Shown one piece after another: positions 8,371 through 17,139 of a DNA stretch of 43,010 nucleotides (position 1 is its first letter; the number at the start of each line of letters is the position of its first letter). Source of the DNA: an uncultured Flavobacteriaceae bacterium. Lineage in GTDB: Bacteria; Bacteroidota; Bacteroidia; Flavobacteriales; Flavobacteriaceae. The stretch lies in NCBI GenBank assembly GCA_938010765.1, contig CALLVX010000019.1:1-43010 (forward strand), read 5' to 3'. Both the position numbers and the translations under genes were made by a program. The notes below the pieces were generated by a model. It saw nothing but the letters and a program-made list of their open reading frames with translations. It did no database searches and was not told the DNA's origin.

Positions 8371-8645
8371 ATGCCTTAAAACGAGTTTGTAAAATTTTAT
8401 CAAGTGAAAAAAGAACAAGTTCAAAGTATCTACCTACACGATTATCCGAAAAAAAATAGCGTGCTTACATTTTTGTAGGACGCTTCTCTTACTCAATTTA
8501 CAGTTTATCCAAATTTACAGGTTGTTTACCGAGTATTTACAATACCTAAAATACAGAACGAAAATACAGTGCATTTCATCTAATTTTTACTTCGATTTAT
8601 TAGCGTTCAAACCATCTTTGCACCATAACATTTAAAGAACGGAAT
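8371..8645 (+). promoter_or_regulatory. AT-rich leader region of the second 56-aa gene, with possible promoter
   Basis: No gene is seen in these 275 bases (327 between the two small genes). A near-consensus Bacteroidota promoter is possible: TTCG at 8591-8594, 18 bases, then CATCTTTG at 8613-8620, each one base off TTTG / TAnnTTTG, placing the transcript start about 20 bases before ATG 8646. The rest is AT-rich with repeated TTTACA-like words (8507-8560). Confidence 0.4.
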
Positions 8646-8816
8646 ATGAGGAAATTATTACTTGTAAGAGAAATTTACGTAGAAGCTTTTAAAGATTGGA
8701 CCCATAGAATGTTGAACAAATATTTTAAAGCCTTTTCTTGGTTTTGTTTCTTTCTATTGGCCATTGCCGTATATGCATTTATATATAGGCTCTCTACAGG
8801 CTTTTCTTTCGGCTAA
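8646..8816 (+). CDS. Small membrane protein, 56 aa (second of two paralogs; DUF6747-like)
   Basis: ATG 8646 to TAA 8814-8816 encodes 56 residues, the same length as its neighbour at 8148. It shares EIYxEAF, the block YFKAFSWFCF and the ending RLSTGFSFG; substitutions concentrate between residues 17 and 25 and in the hydrophobic segment (FLLAIAVYAFIY), the pattern expected for a conserved coding duplication. One membrane span is predicted at about 32-50. It has its own upstream AT-rich region and its own terminator, so the two copies can be expressed separately. Function unknown. Confidence 0.82.
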   Translation: MRKLLLVREIYVEAFKDWTHRMLNKYFKAFSWFCFFLLAIAVYAFIYRLSTGFSFG

Positions 8817-8837
8817 CAACTAACCAACCTAATCAAC

Positions 8838-8873
8838 AAAAACGCCCCACATTGATCGATATGGGGCGTTTTT
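8838..8873. terminator. Bidirectional terminator between the second 56-aa gene and the DUF4837 gene
   Basis: A 12-bp perfect stem AAAAACGCCCCA (8838-8849) / TGGGGCGTTTTT (8862-8873) with a 12-base loop. A-tract on the left and T-tract on the right mean it can serve both the + strand gene ending at 8816 and the - strand gene ending at 8905. Confidence 0.92.
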
Positions 8874-8904
8874 GTACTCTTGTAGGAGCGCTTACTCGGC
8901 CACG

Positions 8905-9885
8905 TTAAAATTTAATGGTCTTTAAAATTGCTTCTAGCTCAAACATATCATCTCTCTTCTCTGCCGCAGGAGCAAATACGAAGCCTTCGACAACCATTTT
9001 TCGGTTGTTCTCTTTGTCGTTAATAATGTAGGTTAGAAATGGGCCCGCCATCGGGTAGTTCTTGATATCCCATAGCCCCCTTACCTCGACCGCTTTCATG
9101 CCAGCGATCTCGGTTGCAAAAACGTGGGGTGCAAAGGCAGGTTCGGTGCGCATATGCGTTGTTTTTCCTGGATTATCTGGGCCTGGAATATAAAGCTCTC
9201 CAATAGAATCGCGCATGCGAACGATATCTCTCACCAAAGTAGAATCGCTTTTAAAATAGTCAGCGGGCAATTCATACGCCACAATATTTACGGTTCCTTT
9301 TGGGATCTGACGATCTAGCCATACGAAATTGTCTTCTTGTCTACCCACCTTATACACCGAGGGTACGTTTATTTTCACCCCAAAGTTTTTCTCGAAAGCG
9401 CCTTCGGTATTCAATGATTTCAGAAATCTTTTTTGCTTTTCACCTATTTCTACCTTCTTAAAGGAAGCAATGATAGCCGCTGCCTTCTTGTCGATATTCA
9501 ACATAATCTCTGCATTGGTCTTCCCTTTGATTACCCCTACTTTTTGAGGTGTTGCGTACATATCGCTTTTTACATGGGCAAGGTCGAGCGAGTCTTTCAT
9601 TACATATAAGATAGACCTTGAGTTTCGAGTGGTTCCTGTAAAAGACCTCGGTGGAAAGTGATTGATGCTAAATTTTGGTTCGTTTAACGTAAGTGCCAAT
9701 ACCGGGGCCGCAAAATGTTCCCGAACCTTATCCCCTACTTCTCCTTTCCATAACTCGTCATCCATTACAACGGCCAATGAATTGATCGGCCCAATACTAG
9801 AGGGAAGGTAACTTTTCCTGTCTCCTTCTTTACAAGAAATAATAAGGAAGCAACATACTACAAAAAGTGTTCTGCTAAGTTTCAT
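8905..9885 (-). CDS. DUF4837 family lipoprotein
   Basis: A 326-residue protein with a lipoprotein signal (MKLSRTLFVVCCFLIISCKEGD; Cys 18 as lipid-attached residue). The body matches the DUF4837 family of Bacteroidota by its recurring phrases (SSIGPINSLAVVMDDELWKGEVGDKVR, EPKFSINHFPP, FVWLDR, PGPDNPGKTTHMRTEP). No function is established. It lies 10 bases downstream of the LysM lytic transglycosylase gene and is evidently cotranscribed with it, hinting at an envelope role. Sorting to the inner leaflet of the outer membrane or to the surface cannot be decided. Confidence 0.88.
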   Translation of the reverse strand: MKLSRTLFVVCCFLIISCKEGDRKSYLPSSIGPINSLAVVMDDELWKGEVGDKVREHFAAPVLALTLNEPKFSINHFPPRSFTGTTRNSRSILYVMKDSLDLAHVKSDMYATPQKVGVIKGKTNAEIMLNIDKKAAAIIASFKKVEIGEKQKRFLKSLNTEGAFEKNFGVKINVPSVYKVGRQEDNFVWLDRQIPKGTVNIVAYELPADYFKSDSTLVRDIVRMRDSIGELYIPGPDNPGKTTHMRTEPAFAPHVFATEIAGMKAVEVRGLWDIKNYPMAGPFLTYIINDKENNRKMVVEGFVFAPAAEKRDDMFELEAILKTIKF

Positions 9886-9895
9886 GGTCTCTAAA

Positions 9896-11584
9896 TTACG
9901 GTGAACATTCGCACAATTTTAGTTTTGTGCCTAGTTTTAAGTTCGTACCACTAATACCGTTCCATTCTCGTAAATTTTCAACAGAAACTCCAGGGTATTT
10001 TCTAGAGATGGTCCAGAGAGAGTCGCCACTGCGAACCGTATGTGTTTTGGTGCCCGGTGCAATCGCCTGCGTTTTGGTAGTATTCGCTGCCACTTTCTTT
10101 TTCGAGCTTACGGCTCTATTGCCTCGATTTCTGGGATAAATTGTTAGTCGCTGCCCAACCCGTAAATTGTTACTTCGAAGTCCGTTCCATTGTTTTAGTT
10201 GGCTTACCCGCACTCCGTAACGTTCGGCAATCTTACCTAGGAAATCTCCACTTCTCACTTTGTATCGAATACGATCTTTCTCGGCCCGTTTCACCAATTG
10301 TGGCAGCGGGCTTTCCTTGCTTTCCAACTCTTTTTTTACGTGGGCATAAATCTGCACCTCGTTCGCTACGAACTTACCCATGGCGTCTTTAGGTAATCGC
10401 AAGGCATAATTTTTTCCTTTTACATATGGAATTACATTGAGCTTATAAGAGGGGTTCAATACCTTCAACTCTTCCATACTTACACCTACTAGTTTAGAAA
10501 CTTGATCAAAGGTGATGAGACTCTTTACTTGAATAGTATCTGTTTCAAAGTACGGCCTTTCAACTTTGCGGCCTCGAAGGCCATGTTCCTCTGCGTACTC
10601 AAAAATATACATCGTGGCCAAAAAAGCAGGAACGTAGCCTGCTGTTTCTCTAGGTAAGTTTCTACGGATGTTCCAGTAATTTCGTTGCCCCCCCGATCTC
10701 CTGATCGCTTTGTTCACATTTCCGGGGCCAGAATTATAAGCCGCCAAAGCCAGGTCCCAGTCTCCAAAAATTTGATACAGTCTTGAAAGAAATTGGCTGG
10801 CTGCCTTAGTTGCCTTTATTGGGTCACTACGTTCATCTACATAGCTATTTACATCCAATTTATATTGTTTTCCCGTGGCGTACATAAATTGCCAAAGCCC
10901 TGTGGCTCCAACGCGAGATCTCGCTTTCGGGTTTAAAGCCGACTCGACAATAGAAAGGTATTTCATTTCTAATGGAATATCGTTTCTGTCGAACTCTTCT
11001 TCAAATAAAGGAAAATAAAACTGGCTAACGGTCAGCATTCGCTCCATGAGGCCTCGTTTCTTTGTCAGGAATGTTTTAATCAAACGCTCCAAGGAGGCAT
11101 TATGTATTACATTGAAAGGTGTTTTTTGGTTGAGCCTTTCCAAACGGGCCTTTAAAGAATCGGTAGGTAAATCATATACATATGCTTCTTCGACGGCAAC
11201 CGGATTACCATCTATTTGAGCGACCTTGCCCAACTCTAAAACTTCTGCATACATTTCATTGTACAACGCATCTGTTGCATACAGTTCTTTCATCCAAAGA
11301 CTATCATAAATAGCGGCTTGTGGATGGTCTTTTAGATTGTATCGCCCTTTTCCATCTGCAAAGGAAAAAGGCAAGTCCTGATCCGAAGTTTCGTCCATTT
11401 GCTCCATCTGCTTTACACTCTTCTCTATATCTGTAGAAAGTGTATCCGCAGGAAGGTTTTTCAGCTCTTCTACCTTCTCGTTTTTGCTCGGTTCAGAAAT
11501 GGAATCTTTTTGTTGTGCAAACACAAAAACTCCGCTAACAAGAAATAATAAAGTGAAAATTACTCTAATTCTTTTTATCGTCAT
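9896..11584 (-). CDS. MltD-like membrane-associated lytic transglycosylase with two LysM domains
   Basis: A 562-residue protein. Residues 1-23 form a signal peptide ending VFAQ. The SLT/MltD-type catalytic domain spans about 185-345; Glu214 in the sequence LSIVESALNPKA is the likely catalytic acid, followed by the diagnostic GATGLWQFM and ALAAYNSGPGNV motifs. Two LysM peptidoglycan-binding domains lie at about 439-485 and 513-557 (YKVRSGDFLGKIAERYGV, HTVRSGDSLWTISRKY). It cleaves the glycan strands of peptidoglycan to 1,6-anhydromuramoyl products and acts in the periplasm during wall turnover. The downstream partner is the DUF4837 lipoprotein gene. Confidence 0.93.
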   Translation of the reverse strand: MTIKRIRVIFTLLFLVSGVFVFAQQKDSISEPSKNEKVEELKNLPADTLSTDIEKSVKQMEQMDETSDQDLPFSFADGKGRYNLKDHPQAAIYDSLWMKELYATDALYNEMYAEVLELGKVAQIDGNPVAVEEAYVYDLPTDSLKARLERLNQKTPFNVIHNASLERLIKTFLTKKRGLMERMLTVSQFYFPLFEEEFDRNDIPLEMKYLSIVESALNPKARSRVGATGLWQFMYATGKQYKLDVNSYVDERSDPIKATKAASQFLSRLYQIFGDWDLALAAYNSGPGNVNKAIRRSGGQRNYWNIRRNLPRETAGYVPAFLATMYIFEYAEEHGLRGRKVERPYFETDTIQVKSLITFDQVSKLVGVSMEELKVLNPSYKLNVIPYVKGKNYALRLPKDAMGKFVANEVQIYAHVKKELESKESPLPQLVKRAEKDRIRYKVRSGDFLGKIAERYGVRVSQLKQWNGLRSNNLRVGQRLTIYPRNRGNRAVSSKKKVAANTTKTQAIAPGTKTHTVRSGDSLWTISRKYPGVSVENLREWNGISGTNLKLGTKLKLCECSP

Positions 11585-11699
11585 AACAGCTTATATAGTG
11601 CGGAGGGGCCAGCGAAAATCGCATTTTTTTTCGAGAGCATAAAATTTTTAAGAAATTATCAATAATAGTCGTAGTCGCCGCCGTACAATAATAACGCGT

Positions 11700-12893
11700 T
11701 TACGAGGCTATTATTGCTGCTATTCCAGGAAGGCTTTTCCCTTCTAAGCTCTCTAACATGGCACCACCGCCTGTTGACACATAACTTACCTTATGTTCGA
11801 ATCCGAACTGTTTTACCGCCGCTACGGAATCTCCGCCACCAACCAAAGAAAATGCCCCGGTTTCCGTTGCCATATCAATAGCTTCCCCAACGGCAATAGT
11901 CCCTTTGGCAAAGTTCTCCATCTCAAACACCCCGATAGGGCCGTTCCAAAGAATCGTTTTTGACTTCAAGATTACATCTCTAAAGATTTCTAAGGTCCTA
12001 GATCCAGCATCCAGACCTTGCCATCCTTCAGGAATCTTATCTACATCCACTGTTTGGGTAGCCGCATTGTTATCAAAATTGTTCGCCGCAATCACATCTA
12101 CTGGCAAGTGTACTTGTACTCCTTTGGCCGCGGCCTGTTTCAAAATATTCAACGCAAGGTCCATTTTATCATCTTCACAAATAGAATCTCCCACTTGGCC
12201 ACCTTGTGCCTTTACAAAAGTATAGGTCATTCCGCCGCCAATAATTAAATGGTCTACCTTGTCCAATATATTTTCTATGATCGTAATTTTAGAAGACACT
12301 TTGGCGCCTCCCAATATTGCCAGCACTGGTTTTTCTCCTGTACGCATTACTTTTTCTATCGCATCGATTTCTTTGGCCAATAGGTATCCAAAACATTTAT
12401 TTTCAGGGAAAAACTCTGCCACCACAGTTGTTGAGGCATGCGCACGATGCGCAGTTCCAAAAGCATCGTTTACGTAGATATCCCCAAGTTTGGACAGCCT
12501 GTTGGCGAAATCGGAACTGCCTTTTTCCTCTTCTGCATAAAAACGTAGGTTCTCTAATAACAGCACTTCCCCAGGTTGTAGGGCCTCAACCGCTTTCTCT
12601 GCGGTCTCGCCAACAGAATCGCTCACGAACTTTACCTGTACCCCAATTACATCAGAAACCGTAGTGCAGATATGTGCCAGCGAAAGGTCTGGATTATTTT
12701 GGCCTTTTGGCCTTCCCAAGTGAGACATAAGTACGGCGCTCCCCCCATCTTCCAAGACTTTGATAATCGTTGGTTTTGCAGCTTCGATCCTATTGGTATC
12801 GCTTACCTTGAAATCACTGTCCAAGGGGACATTAAAATCAACACGGATCAATGCTTTCTTGTTTTCAAAATTAAAATCATCTATGGTCTTCAT
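11700..12893 (-). CDS. pgk: Phosphoglycerate kinase
   Basis: A 397-residue protein of the normal length for bacterial phosphoglycerate kinase. Seen motifs: N-terminal [42 protein letters not shown], hinge region [19 protein letters not shown] and the C-terminal nucleotide-site signature GGGDSVAAV. It transfers phosphate from 1,3-bisphosphoglycerate to ADP in glycolysis and works in reverse in gluconeogenesis; cytoplasmic. It is transcribed away from holB, and a TACATTTG -7 motif lies 24-31 bases before its start. Confidence 0.98.
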   Translation of the reverse strand: MKTIDDFNFENKKALIRVDFNVPLDSDFKVSDTNRIEAAKPTIIKVLEDGGSAVLMSHLGRPKGQNNPDLSLAHICTTVSDVIGVQVKFVSDSVGETAEKAVEALQPGEVLLLENLRFYAEEEKGSSDFANRLSKLGDIYVNDAFGTAHRAHASTTVVAEFFPENKCFGYLLAKEIDAIEKVMRTGEKPVLAILGGAKVSSKITIIENILDKVDHLIIGGGMTYTFVKAQGGQVGDSICEDDKMDLALNILKQAAAKGVQVHLPVDVIAANNFDNNAATQTVDVDKIPEGWQGLDAGSRTLEIFRDVILKSKTILWNGPIGVFEMENFAKGTIAVGEAIDMATETGAFSLVGGGDSVAAVKQFGFEHKVSYVSTGGGAMLESLEGKSLPGIAAIIAS

Positions 12894-12916
12894 GCTATGG
12901 AATATTTAAAGAACCG

Positions 12917-12924
12917 CAAATGTA
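12917..12924 (-). promoter_or_regulatory. Putative -7 promoter element of pgk (TACATTTG)
   Basis: On the - strand TACATTTG is an exact match to the Bacteroidota -7 consensus TAnnTTTG, 24 bases upstream of the pgk start codon. No clear TTTG -33 element is seen at the expected distance. Confidence 0.55.
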
Positions 12925-13020
12925 ATTATTTCTCGTGATGGGAAGAAATGGGCTGTATCAATATTTTTGTTATTCGAAATTCCTTCTGATCTTATCCAAA
13001 GAACCTTTCTTTAAAAAAAC

Positions 13021-13028
13021 TATCTTTG
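13021..13028 (+). promoter_or_regulatory. Putative -7 promoter element of holB (TATCTTTG)
   Basis: Exact TAnnTTTG match ending only 4 bases before the ATG at 13033. With normal spacing the transcript would begin at or within a few bases of the start codon, suggesting a leaderless message. Confidence 0.5.
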
Positions 13029-13032
13029 GCCC

Positions 13033-14184
13033 ATGCAGTTCAAGGACATTTTAGGCCTCGCCCACATCAAAAAGCACTTGACCACAAGTGCCGACTCTGG
13101 ACGCATACCTCATGCTCAATTATTTGTTGGCCCAGAGGGTTCAGGAACACTTTCAATAGCTTTGGCCTACTCGCAATATATTATTTGTGGGAACACTGGC
13201 GGCGAAAATCAGGGGCAGCAGCAAGGATGTAACATAAAATTTGATTCGTTTTCGCATCCCGATATGCATTTTGCCTTTCCCGTTTCGAACAGTGACAAAG
13301 TAAAGAGCCATGCGGTGAGCAACCACTATATGCAAGAGTGGAGACAATTTTTGAAACAACAGCCATACGGCAATCTTTTTGATTGGTACCGTGCCATTGG
13401 CATTGAGAAAAAACAAGGACAAATTGGGGTAGATGAAGCGTTGGATATTGTGAAAAAGCTATCCTTAAAATCCTATGAAGGTGGCTACAAGATGATGTTA
13501 ATTTGGATGGCGGACAAGATGAACAATGCCGCTGCCAACAAATTGCTAAAACTCATTGAAGAACCGCCTAACAATACTATCTTTCTTTTAATTGCCGAAG
13601 ATGAGGAGCAACTGCTTCAAACCATACGGTCTCGTTGTCAGGTGGTCCATTTTCCTCCCTTGGCAGAAGAAGCGATTGCAGATGGTTTAGTGGCCGAAGG
13701 AGCTACGAGGCCCGAAGCCATGGGAATTGCCCAAGAGGCCAACGGAAATTTCAACAAGGCCTTAGATTTGATGAATCGGGATTCGGAGGACCTGGTATTT
13801 GAAAAATGGTTCGTACAGTGGGTTCGCAGCGCGTTCAAGGCCAAAGGTAACAAGACAGCTATACATGATCTTATTTTGTGGAGCGAGGAGGTTGCCGCTG
13901 CCGGCCGGGAAACCCAAAAAAAATTCTTGCATTTTTGCATAGCGGTCATCCGCCAGGCGTTACTTGTCAATTACAATACCAAGGAGTTGGCCTATATGCA
14001 AATTCATGTGGATGGCTTTCAGCTAGAAAAATTCGCTCCTTTTGTGCATGAAAACAATGTGCTGGCTATTACCCGAGAGTTAGAAGACGCAATATACCAT
14101 GTAGAACGAAACGGAAATGCCAAAATCATATTTACTGATCTTTCGATTCGGCTTACCCGCTTGTTGCATAAAAAAGCAGCGTAG
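13033..14184 (+). CDS. holB: DNA polymerase III subunit delta' (clamp loader)
   Basis: A 383-residue clamp-loader AAA+ protein. The N-terminus (FKDILGLAHIKKHLTTS...GRIPHAQLFVGPEGSGTLSIA) matches delta'; the P-loop is degenerate (GPEGSGTL, no Lys), as expected for the non-hydrolysing delta' subunit. The sensor 1 SRC motif is present (TIRSRCQVVHFPPL), as is NAAANKLLKLIEEPP. Only two cysteines remain in the usual zinc-module region (about residues 50-67), which reads GNTGGENQGQQQGC, so metal binding is doubtful. It helps load the beta sliding clamp at the replication fork. The DoxX gene follows after 69 bases and may be cotranscribed. Confidence 0.9.
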   Translation: MQFKDILGLAHIKKHLTTSADSGRIPHAQLFVGPEGSGTLSIALAYSQYIICGNTGGENQGQQQGCNIKFDSFSHPDMHFAFPVSNSDKVKSHAVSNHYMQEWRQFLKQQPYGNLFDWYRAIGIEKKQGQIGVDEALDIVKKLSLKSYEGGYKMMLIWMADKMNNAAANKLLKLIEEPPNNTIFLLIAEDEEQLLQTIRSRCQVVHFPPLAEEAIADGLVAEGATRPEAMGIAQEANGNFNKALDLMNRDSEDLVFEKWFVQWVRSAFKAKGNKTAIHDLILWSEEVAAAGRETQKKFLHFCIAVIRQALLVNYNTKELAYMQIHVDGFQLEKFAPFVHENNVLAITRELEDAIYHVERNGNAKIIFTDLSIRLTRLLHKKAA

Positions 14185-14253
14185 AAATAGTGTTTTACAA
14201 TTTATTGATTGTCATGAAAAAACCATTCATCGAACTCTTTTAAAATAAAAAAC

Positions 14254-14649
14254 ATGGAAAGTATTTTAAAGAATGCTACAGAACTTTTGTTATTACTGTT
14301 TTTAATCATCACTTTTTTACAGAGCGGAATCGATAAGGTTTTTGATTGGACAGGCAACCTTAGTTGGCTTAAAGGTCATTTTTCCGAAACTCCTTTGGGC
14401 AAACTTGTTCCCCTGCTGCTTGGAACGGTTCTTCTTGCAGAAGTGGTAGCGGGTATTTTATGTGCCATTGGCCTATATCAAATTGTGATAATGGGAAAAT
14501 CAACGATTGCCTTATACGGCGCGGTCATGTCGTGTGTATCGTTATTGATGTTGCTTTTTGGACAACGAATGGCTAAAGATTATGAAGGGGCCAAAACGAT
14601 TGCCGTATATTTTATCCCTGCCATTTTCCTAGTATACATATTGCAGTAG
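14254..14649 (+). CDS. DoxX-family small integral membrane protein
   Basis: 131 residues with four predicted membrane segments (about 8-25, 50-75, 78-100 and 108-130). The features SGIDKVFDW after the first span, LLAEVVAGILCAIGLYQ, and a short cytoplasmic loop GQRMAKDYEGAKTIAVYF are typical of DoxX/DoxD-like proteins. The exact function of this group in Bacteroidota is not known; related proteins are linked to redox or respiratory membrane processes. It ends before a strong bidirectional terminator. Confidence 0.75.
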   Translation: MESILKNATELLLLLFLIITFLQSGIDKVFDWTGNLSWLKGHFSETPLGKLVPLLLGTVLLAEVVAGILCAIGLYQIVIMGKSTIALYGAVMSCVSLLMLLFGQRMAKDYEGAKTIAVYFIPAIFLVYILQ

Positions 14650-14691
14650 CCATAGTGAACTAAAATCTGGTATGTTAGTCGTATAAATAAA

Positions 14692-14726
14692 AAAAGCCTC
14701 TAATTCTTTAAGGTTTAGAGGCTTTT
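14692..14726. terminator. Bidirectional terminator between the DoxX and OmpH genes
   Basis: A 12-bp stem AAAAGCCTCTAA (14692-14703) / TTAGAGGCTTTT (14715-14726) lies between two converging genes, with A-runs and T-runs on its two sides. Confidence 0.92.
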
Positions 14727-14755
14727 CTAGTTGGCGCTTGTTACAACGACAAATC

Positions 14756-15262
14756 TTATTTTTTGTACTTGTCGTTTAAAATCTTTACGATTTCATCGGT
14801 AAGGTCGTTGGCATCGGTGCCAAATAAAACACTCCCTCCGTCGCCACCTCCTAGTATGTAGGTATAGCCATTGGTTTTACCGTATGCTTTGATTTCTGCC
14901 TTTACCTTATTCACCAAAGAATCCATTTCGGTTTGGCCCTGCTCCTGTATCTGTTGTTCCTCTTGTTGAATCTGCTGGCCAATAAACTGCCCTTTCTGCT
15001 GCATAAGGCCATATTCTTCTTGTGCTTTCTTCTGGGACATACTTTCTGCCTTCGCCTGAAAAGCTTGGGCCTCTATTTGAAATGCCTGTGAAATACTATC
15101 TTTCTTTTTCCCCATTGCCTCGGCCTTGGCCTTGAACTTTGCCTCAACGTCGATCTTTTCTTGATAGTCGTCCATTAACTTCACATTATCCACATAGCCT
15201 ATTTTTTCTTGCTTACAAGATATGAATGCCAAAACCGCAAATGCCACTATTACTTTTTTCAT
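14756..15262 (-). CDS. OmpH/Skp-family periplasmic chaperone, lipoprotein
   Basis: 168 residues with a lipobox (MKKVIVAFAVLAFISCKQEK, lipidated Cys 16), an IGYVDNVKLMDDY segment like the first strand of Skp (IGYVD/IAYVN...), a long charged and Gln-rich helical hairpin (about 35-118) and a C-terminal strand region YTYILGGGDGGSVLFG. Skp-family chaperones escort unfolded outer-membrane proteins through the periplasm. The lipid anchor and the high Gln content (QQIQQEEQQIQEQGQ) differ from the soluble E. coli protein, but are common in Bacteroidota. A TACTTTTG -7 motif lies upstream. Confidence 0.85.
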   Translation of the reverse strand: MKKVIVAFAVLAFISCKQEKIGYVDNVKLMDDYQEKIDVEAKFKAKAEAMGKKKDSISQAFQIEAQAFQAKAESMSQKKAQEEYGLMQQKGQFIGQQIQQEEQQIQEQGQTEMDSLVNKVKAEIKAYGKTNGYTYILGGGDGGSVLFGTDANDLTDEIVKILNDKYKK

Positions 15263-15565
15263 GTTGTAACTTTTTTTCTCGTTTTAAGTTGCGCAAAAGT
15301 AGCAAAGCTTTTTCAATGTCATTGCAAGTATTGAAAATTTTAGTAATTCGAAAGTCTTTTTAGGGTATCCGCCCGATTGAAAGCTATAAGATATTTCTAT
15401 TTTCTGCCATAACAATTATTTGTATTATCTATTAAAAACAACCATCTGAAGCGCCTCCAAAAACGCTTTTGGAAATTATCAAAGGGTATGTAAAGCTACT
15501 AACATGAAACACGCTTAGGTGCCTTAAAAACCGGTTTCTTAACAGTTAAAGCTTCATACTGTAAC
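15263..15565. other. Intergenic region with no gene
   Basis: These 303 bases are AT-rich. Apart from the promoter motif at 15294-15301, only a short inverted repeat TCCAAAA (15456-15462) / TTTTGGA (15467-15473) is seen; no RNA gene or ORF could be supported. Confidence 0.6.
15294..15301 (-). promoter_or_regulatory. Putative -7 promoter element of the OmpH-like gene (TACTTTTG)
   Basis: Exact TAnnTTTG match on the - strand, 32 bases upstream of the ATG at 15262. Confidence 0.5.
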
Positions 15566-16396
15566 TCACACATGCTTTTGGATTACATAAATAAGCGAAG
15601 AGTATTCTTTAGAACCCCATGCCTTCACATTGGAAAGAAGGCCATTAAAGAAAGCCTTGAAATAATTCGCCTTTCCTGTTTTGTACTTTTCAGATAGTAA
15701 TGAAACATAGAAAGAATCGAAAACTAACGGTCTTGTTGCAACTACATCCATATTTGAAGAAGCGAACAATTTTTGAATTGAGATTTGCGAAAAATGCCAA
15801 AGATGTCTCGGCACGTCATATGCTGCCCAGAACTCTTTATAATGTTTTGCATCGTACGAATTAAAATTAGGAACAGCAATAATTATGGTACCTCCAGGTC
15901 GTAACAATTCGCTAAGTCGGGCAATATGGTTTTCTAGGTCGGGCAAATGTTCTAGTACATGCCATAAGGTGATCAATCCATATCTTTCGGAATGGCCTTC
16001 AGGAATCTCGGCTACTAGGTTTACTCCTTTCTCCGAAGCTCTTTTTCGAGCTCCCCAGTTGGGTTCTACCCCGCTGACAGACCATCCTTTTTCTTTTGCG
16101 ATGAACAAGAAGTCTCCGGTGCCTGCCCCAAAGTCCAATACACTTTTTTCCCCATCACAATACTTTTCCAAAAGTTTTACTTTCCTGGAAAGACTGTATT
16201 TTTTTACCGCTTGATACATCCTATCCACCAATGTTTTGTTTGCATCGGTATGGGAAATATAAGCCGCGCTCTCGTAATAGGTATCTAGTTTATTTGGTTG
16301 GGGTTTGGTAATCAACATTTCAAGTTCGGGATGTAACATCAACTCGAACTCTTCCCCTGATACAGAATGGTCTTTAGTTTTTAAATACGACTTCAT
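15566..16396 (-). CDS. Class I SAM-dependent methyltransferase
   Basis: A 276-residue protein of the Methyltransf_23 type. The AdoMet-binding glycine motif is VLDFGAGTGDF (about residues 99-109), the acidic loop at the end of strand 2 is SGVEPN, and the LWHVLEHLPDLENHIARLSELLRPGG segment is the typical motif IV region. Substrate is not evident; homologs act on polysaccharide precursors, lipids or small molecules. The first 23 bases overlap the end of the upstream lipoprotein gene (16374-16396), so translation of the two is probably coupled. Confidence 0.88.
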   Translation of the reverse strand: MKSYLKTKDHSVSGEEFELMLHPELEMLITKPQPNKLDTYYESAAYISHTDANKTLVDRMYQAVKKYSLSRKVKLLEKYCDGEKSVLDFGAGTGDFLFIAKEKGWSVSGVEPNWGARKRASEKGVNLVAEIPEGHSERYGLITLWHVLEHLPDLENHIARLSELLRPGGTIIIAVPNFNSYDAKHYKEFWAAYDVPRHLWHFSQISIQKLFASSNMDVVATRPLVFDSFYVSLLSEKYKTGKANYFKAFFNGLLSNVKAWGSKEYSSLIYVIQKHV

Positions 16397-16931
16397 TGTA
16401 ATTATGCGTGGCGAGATATTCTTTTTTCAATGCCGAAAGATACTTCAAAACTGTTTCTCTTGAAAGCGAATTTTCAACCAAACAATCCTTTTCTACATCA
16501 CTGTAGACTTCAATGGCGATATACCAATTTCCTTTCCGCAATATATCTTGTGGTTGCGCCCCTCGTGTTTCTTCCTCTCCGTCGTATACCATTTCGTTCC
16601 AGAGCGCATCTACGACCATGGGAGCAAGATTAAGAACCTTATCGGAAATCTCCACTTCATAGAATGCGAAAAAGTATTGGGTTTCATTTAATAAAAACGG
16701 TACATCATCGTACACATTTTGGTGCTCCAATGCAAACTTGGTGTTTACATATTCGTAGAAATCACCTGCTTGTTTTGGGTCTTCAAAAATAAACATCTGC
16801 CGTTTGGAAAGACTGCGCTTAAACTTTTTACCCTTGGTTACCTTGTAATTTGAAATCGTTGGTGCAATCCGGAGAGGAATACAGGATTGTAAAACCAAAA
16901 AGGCCAAAATGATACTAAATGATGTTTTCAT
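16374..16931 (-). CDS. Hypothetical lipoprotein
   Basis: 185 residues; no characterised family recognised. A lipoprotein signal is clear (MKTSFSIILAFLVLQSCIPLRIAP; lipidated Cys 17). The mature part begins with a basic strand (YKVTKGKKFKRSLSKRQMFIFEDP) and is mixed alpha/beta, acidic toward the middle (WNEMVYDGEEETRG), with no transmembrane span. It overlaps the start of the methyltransferase gene by 23 bases. Upstream, 208 bases separate it from mnmG and contain a parS site. I believe similar short lipoproteins exist in other flavobacteria, but no function can be given. Confidence 0.75.
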   Translation of the reverse strand: MKTSFSIILAFLVLQSCIPLRIAPTISNYKVTKGKKFKRSLSKRQMFIFEDPKQAGDFYEYVNTKFALEHQNVYDDVPFLLNETQYFFAFYEVEISDKVLNLAPMVVDALWNEMVYDGEEETRGAQPQDILRKGNWYIAIEVYSDVEKDCLVENSLSRETVLKYLSALKKEYLATHNYNEVVFKN

Positions 16932-17115
16932 AAGATGCTGGTTTGTAGTTGCCGTTTGATTATCAAAAACCAGACCAAATCCAAATTTTCATAAATTCAC
17001 TATAGTAGGCACCATTTAAAAGCTGATAAAGGTTGCTTCAAAATTTCAAGGGATGTCAACAATTAGGACTAGAAAACAAGGTTTATTGGCAAATTGTGAT
17101 ACAAAGGATGCAATA

Positions 17116-17131
17116 TGTTCCACGTGGAACA
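17116..17131. other. parS: parS centromere site 1 (TGTTCCACGTGGAACA)
   Basis: A perfect 16-bp palindrome matching the parS sequence bound by chromosomal ParB proteins. It lies in the intergenic space 9 bases beyond the end of mnmG. A second identical copy lies at 19086-19101, 1970 bases away. By established knowledge parS sites cluster around the replication origin and load ParB/SMC for chromosome segregation. Confidence 0.88.
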
Positions 17132-17139
17132 AACCAGAT

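Noticed and set aside
16932..17139. Possible oriC next to mnmG
   Set aside because: The gap holds a parS site but no cluster of DnaA boxes (TTATCCACA-like), no AT-rich unwinding element and no dnaA gene in the window.
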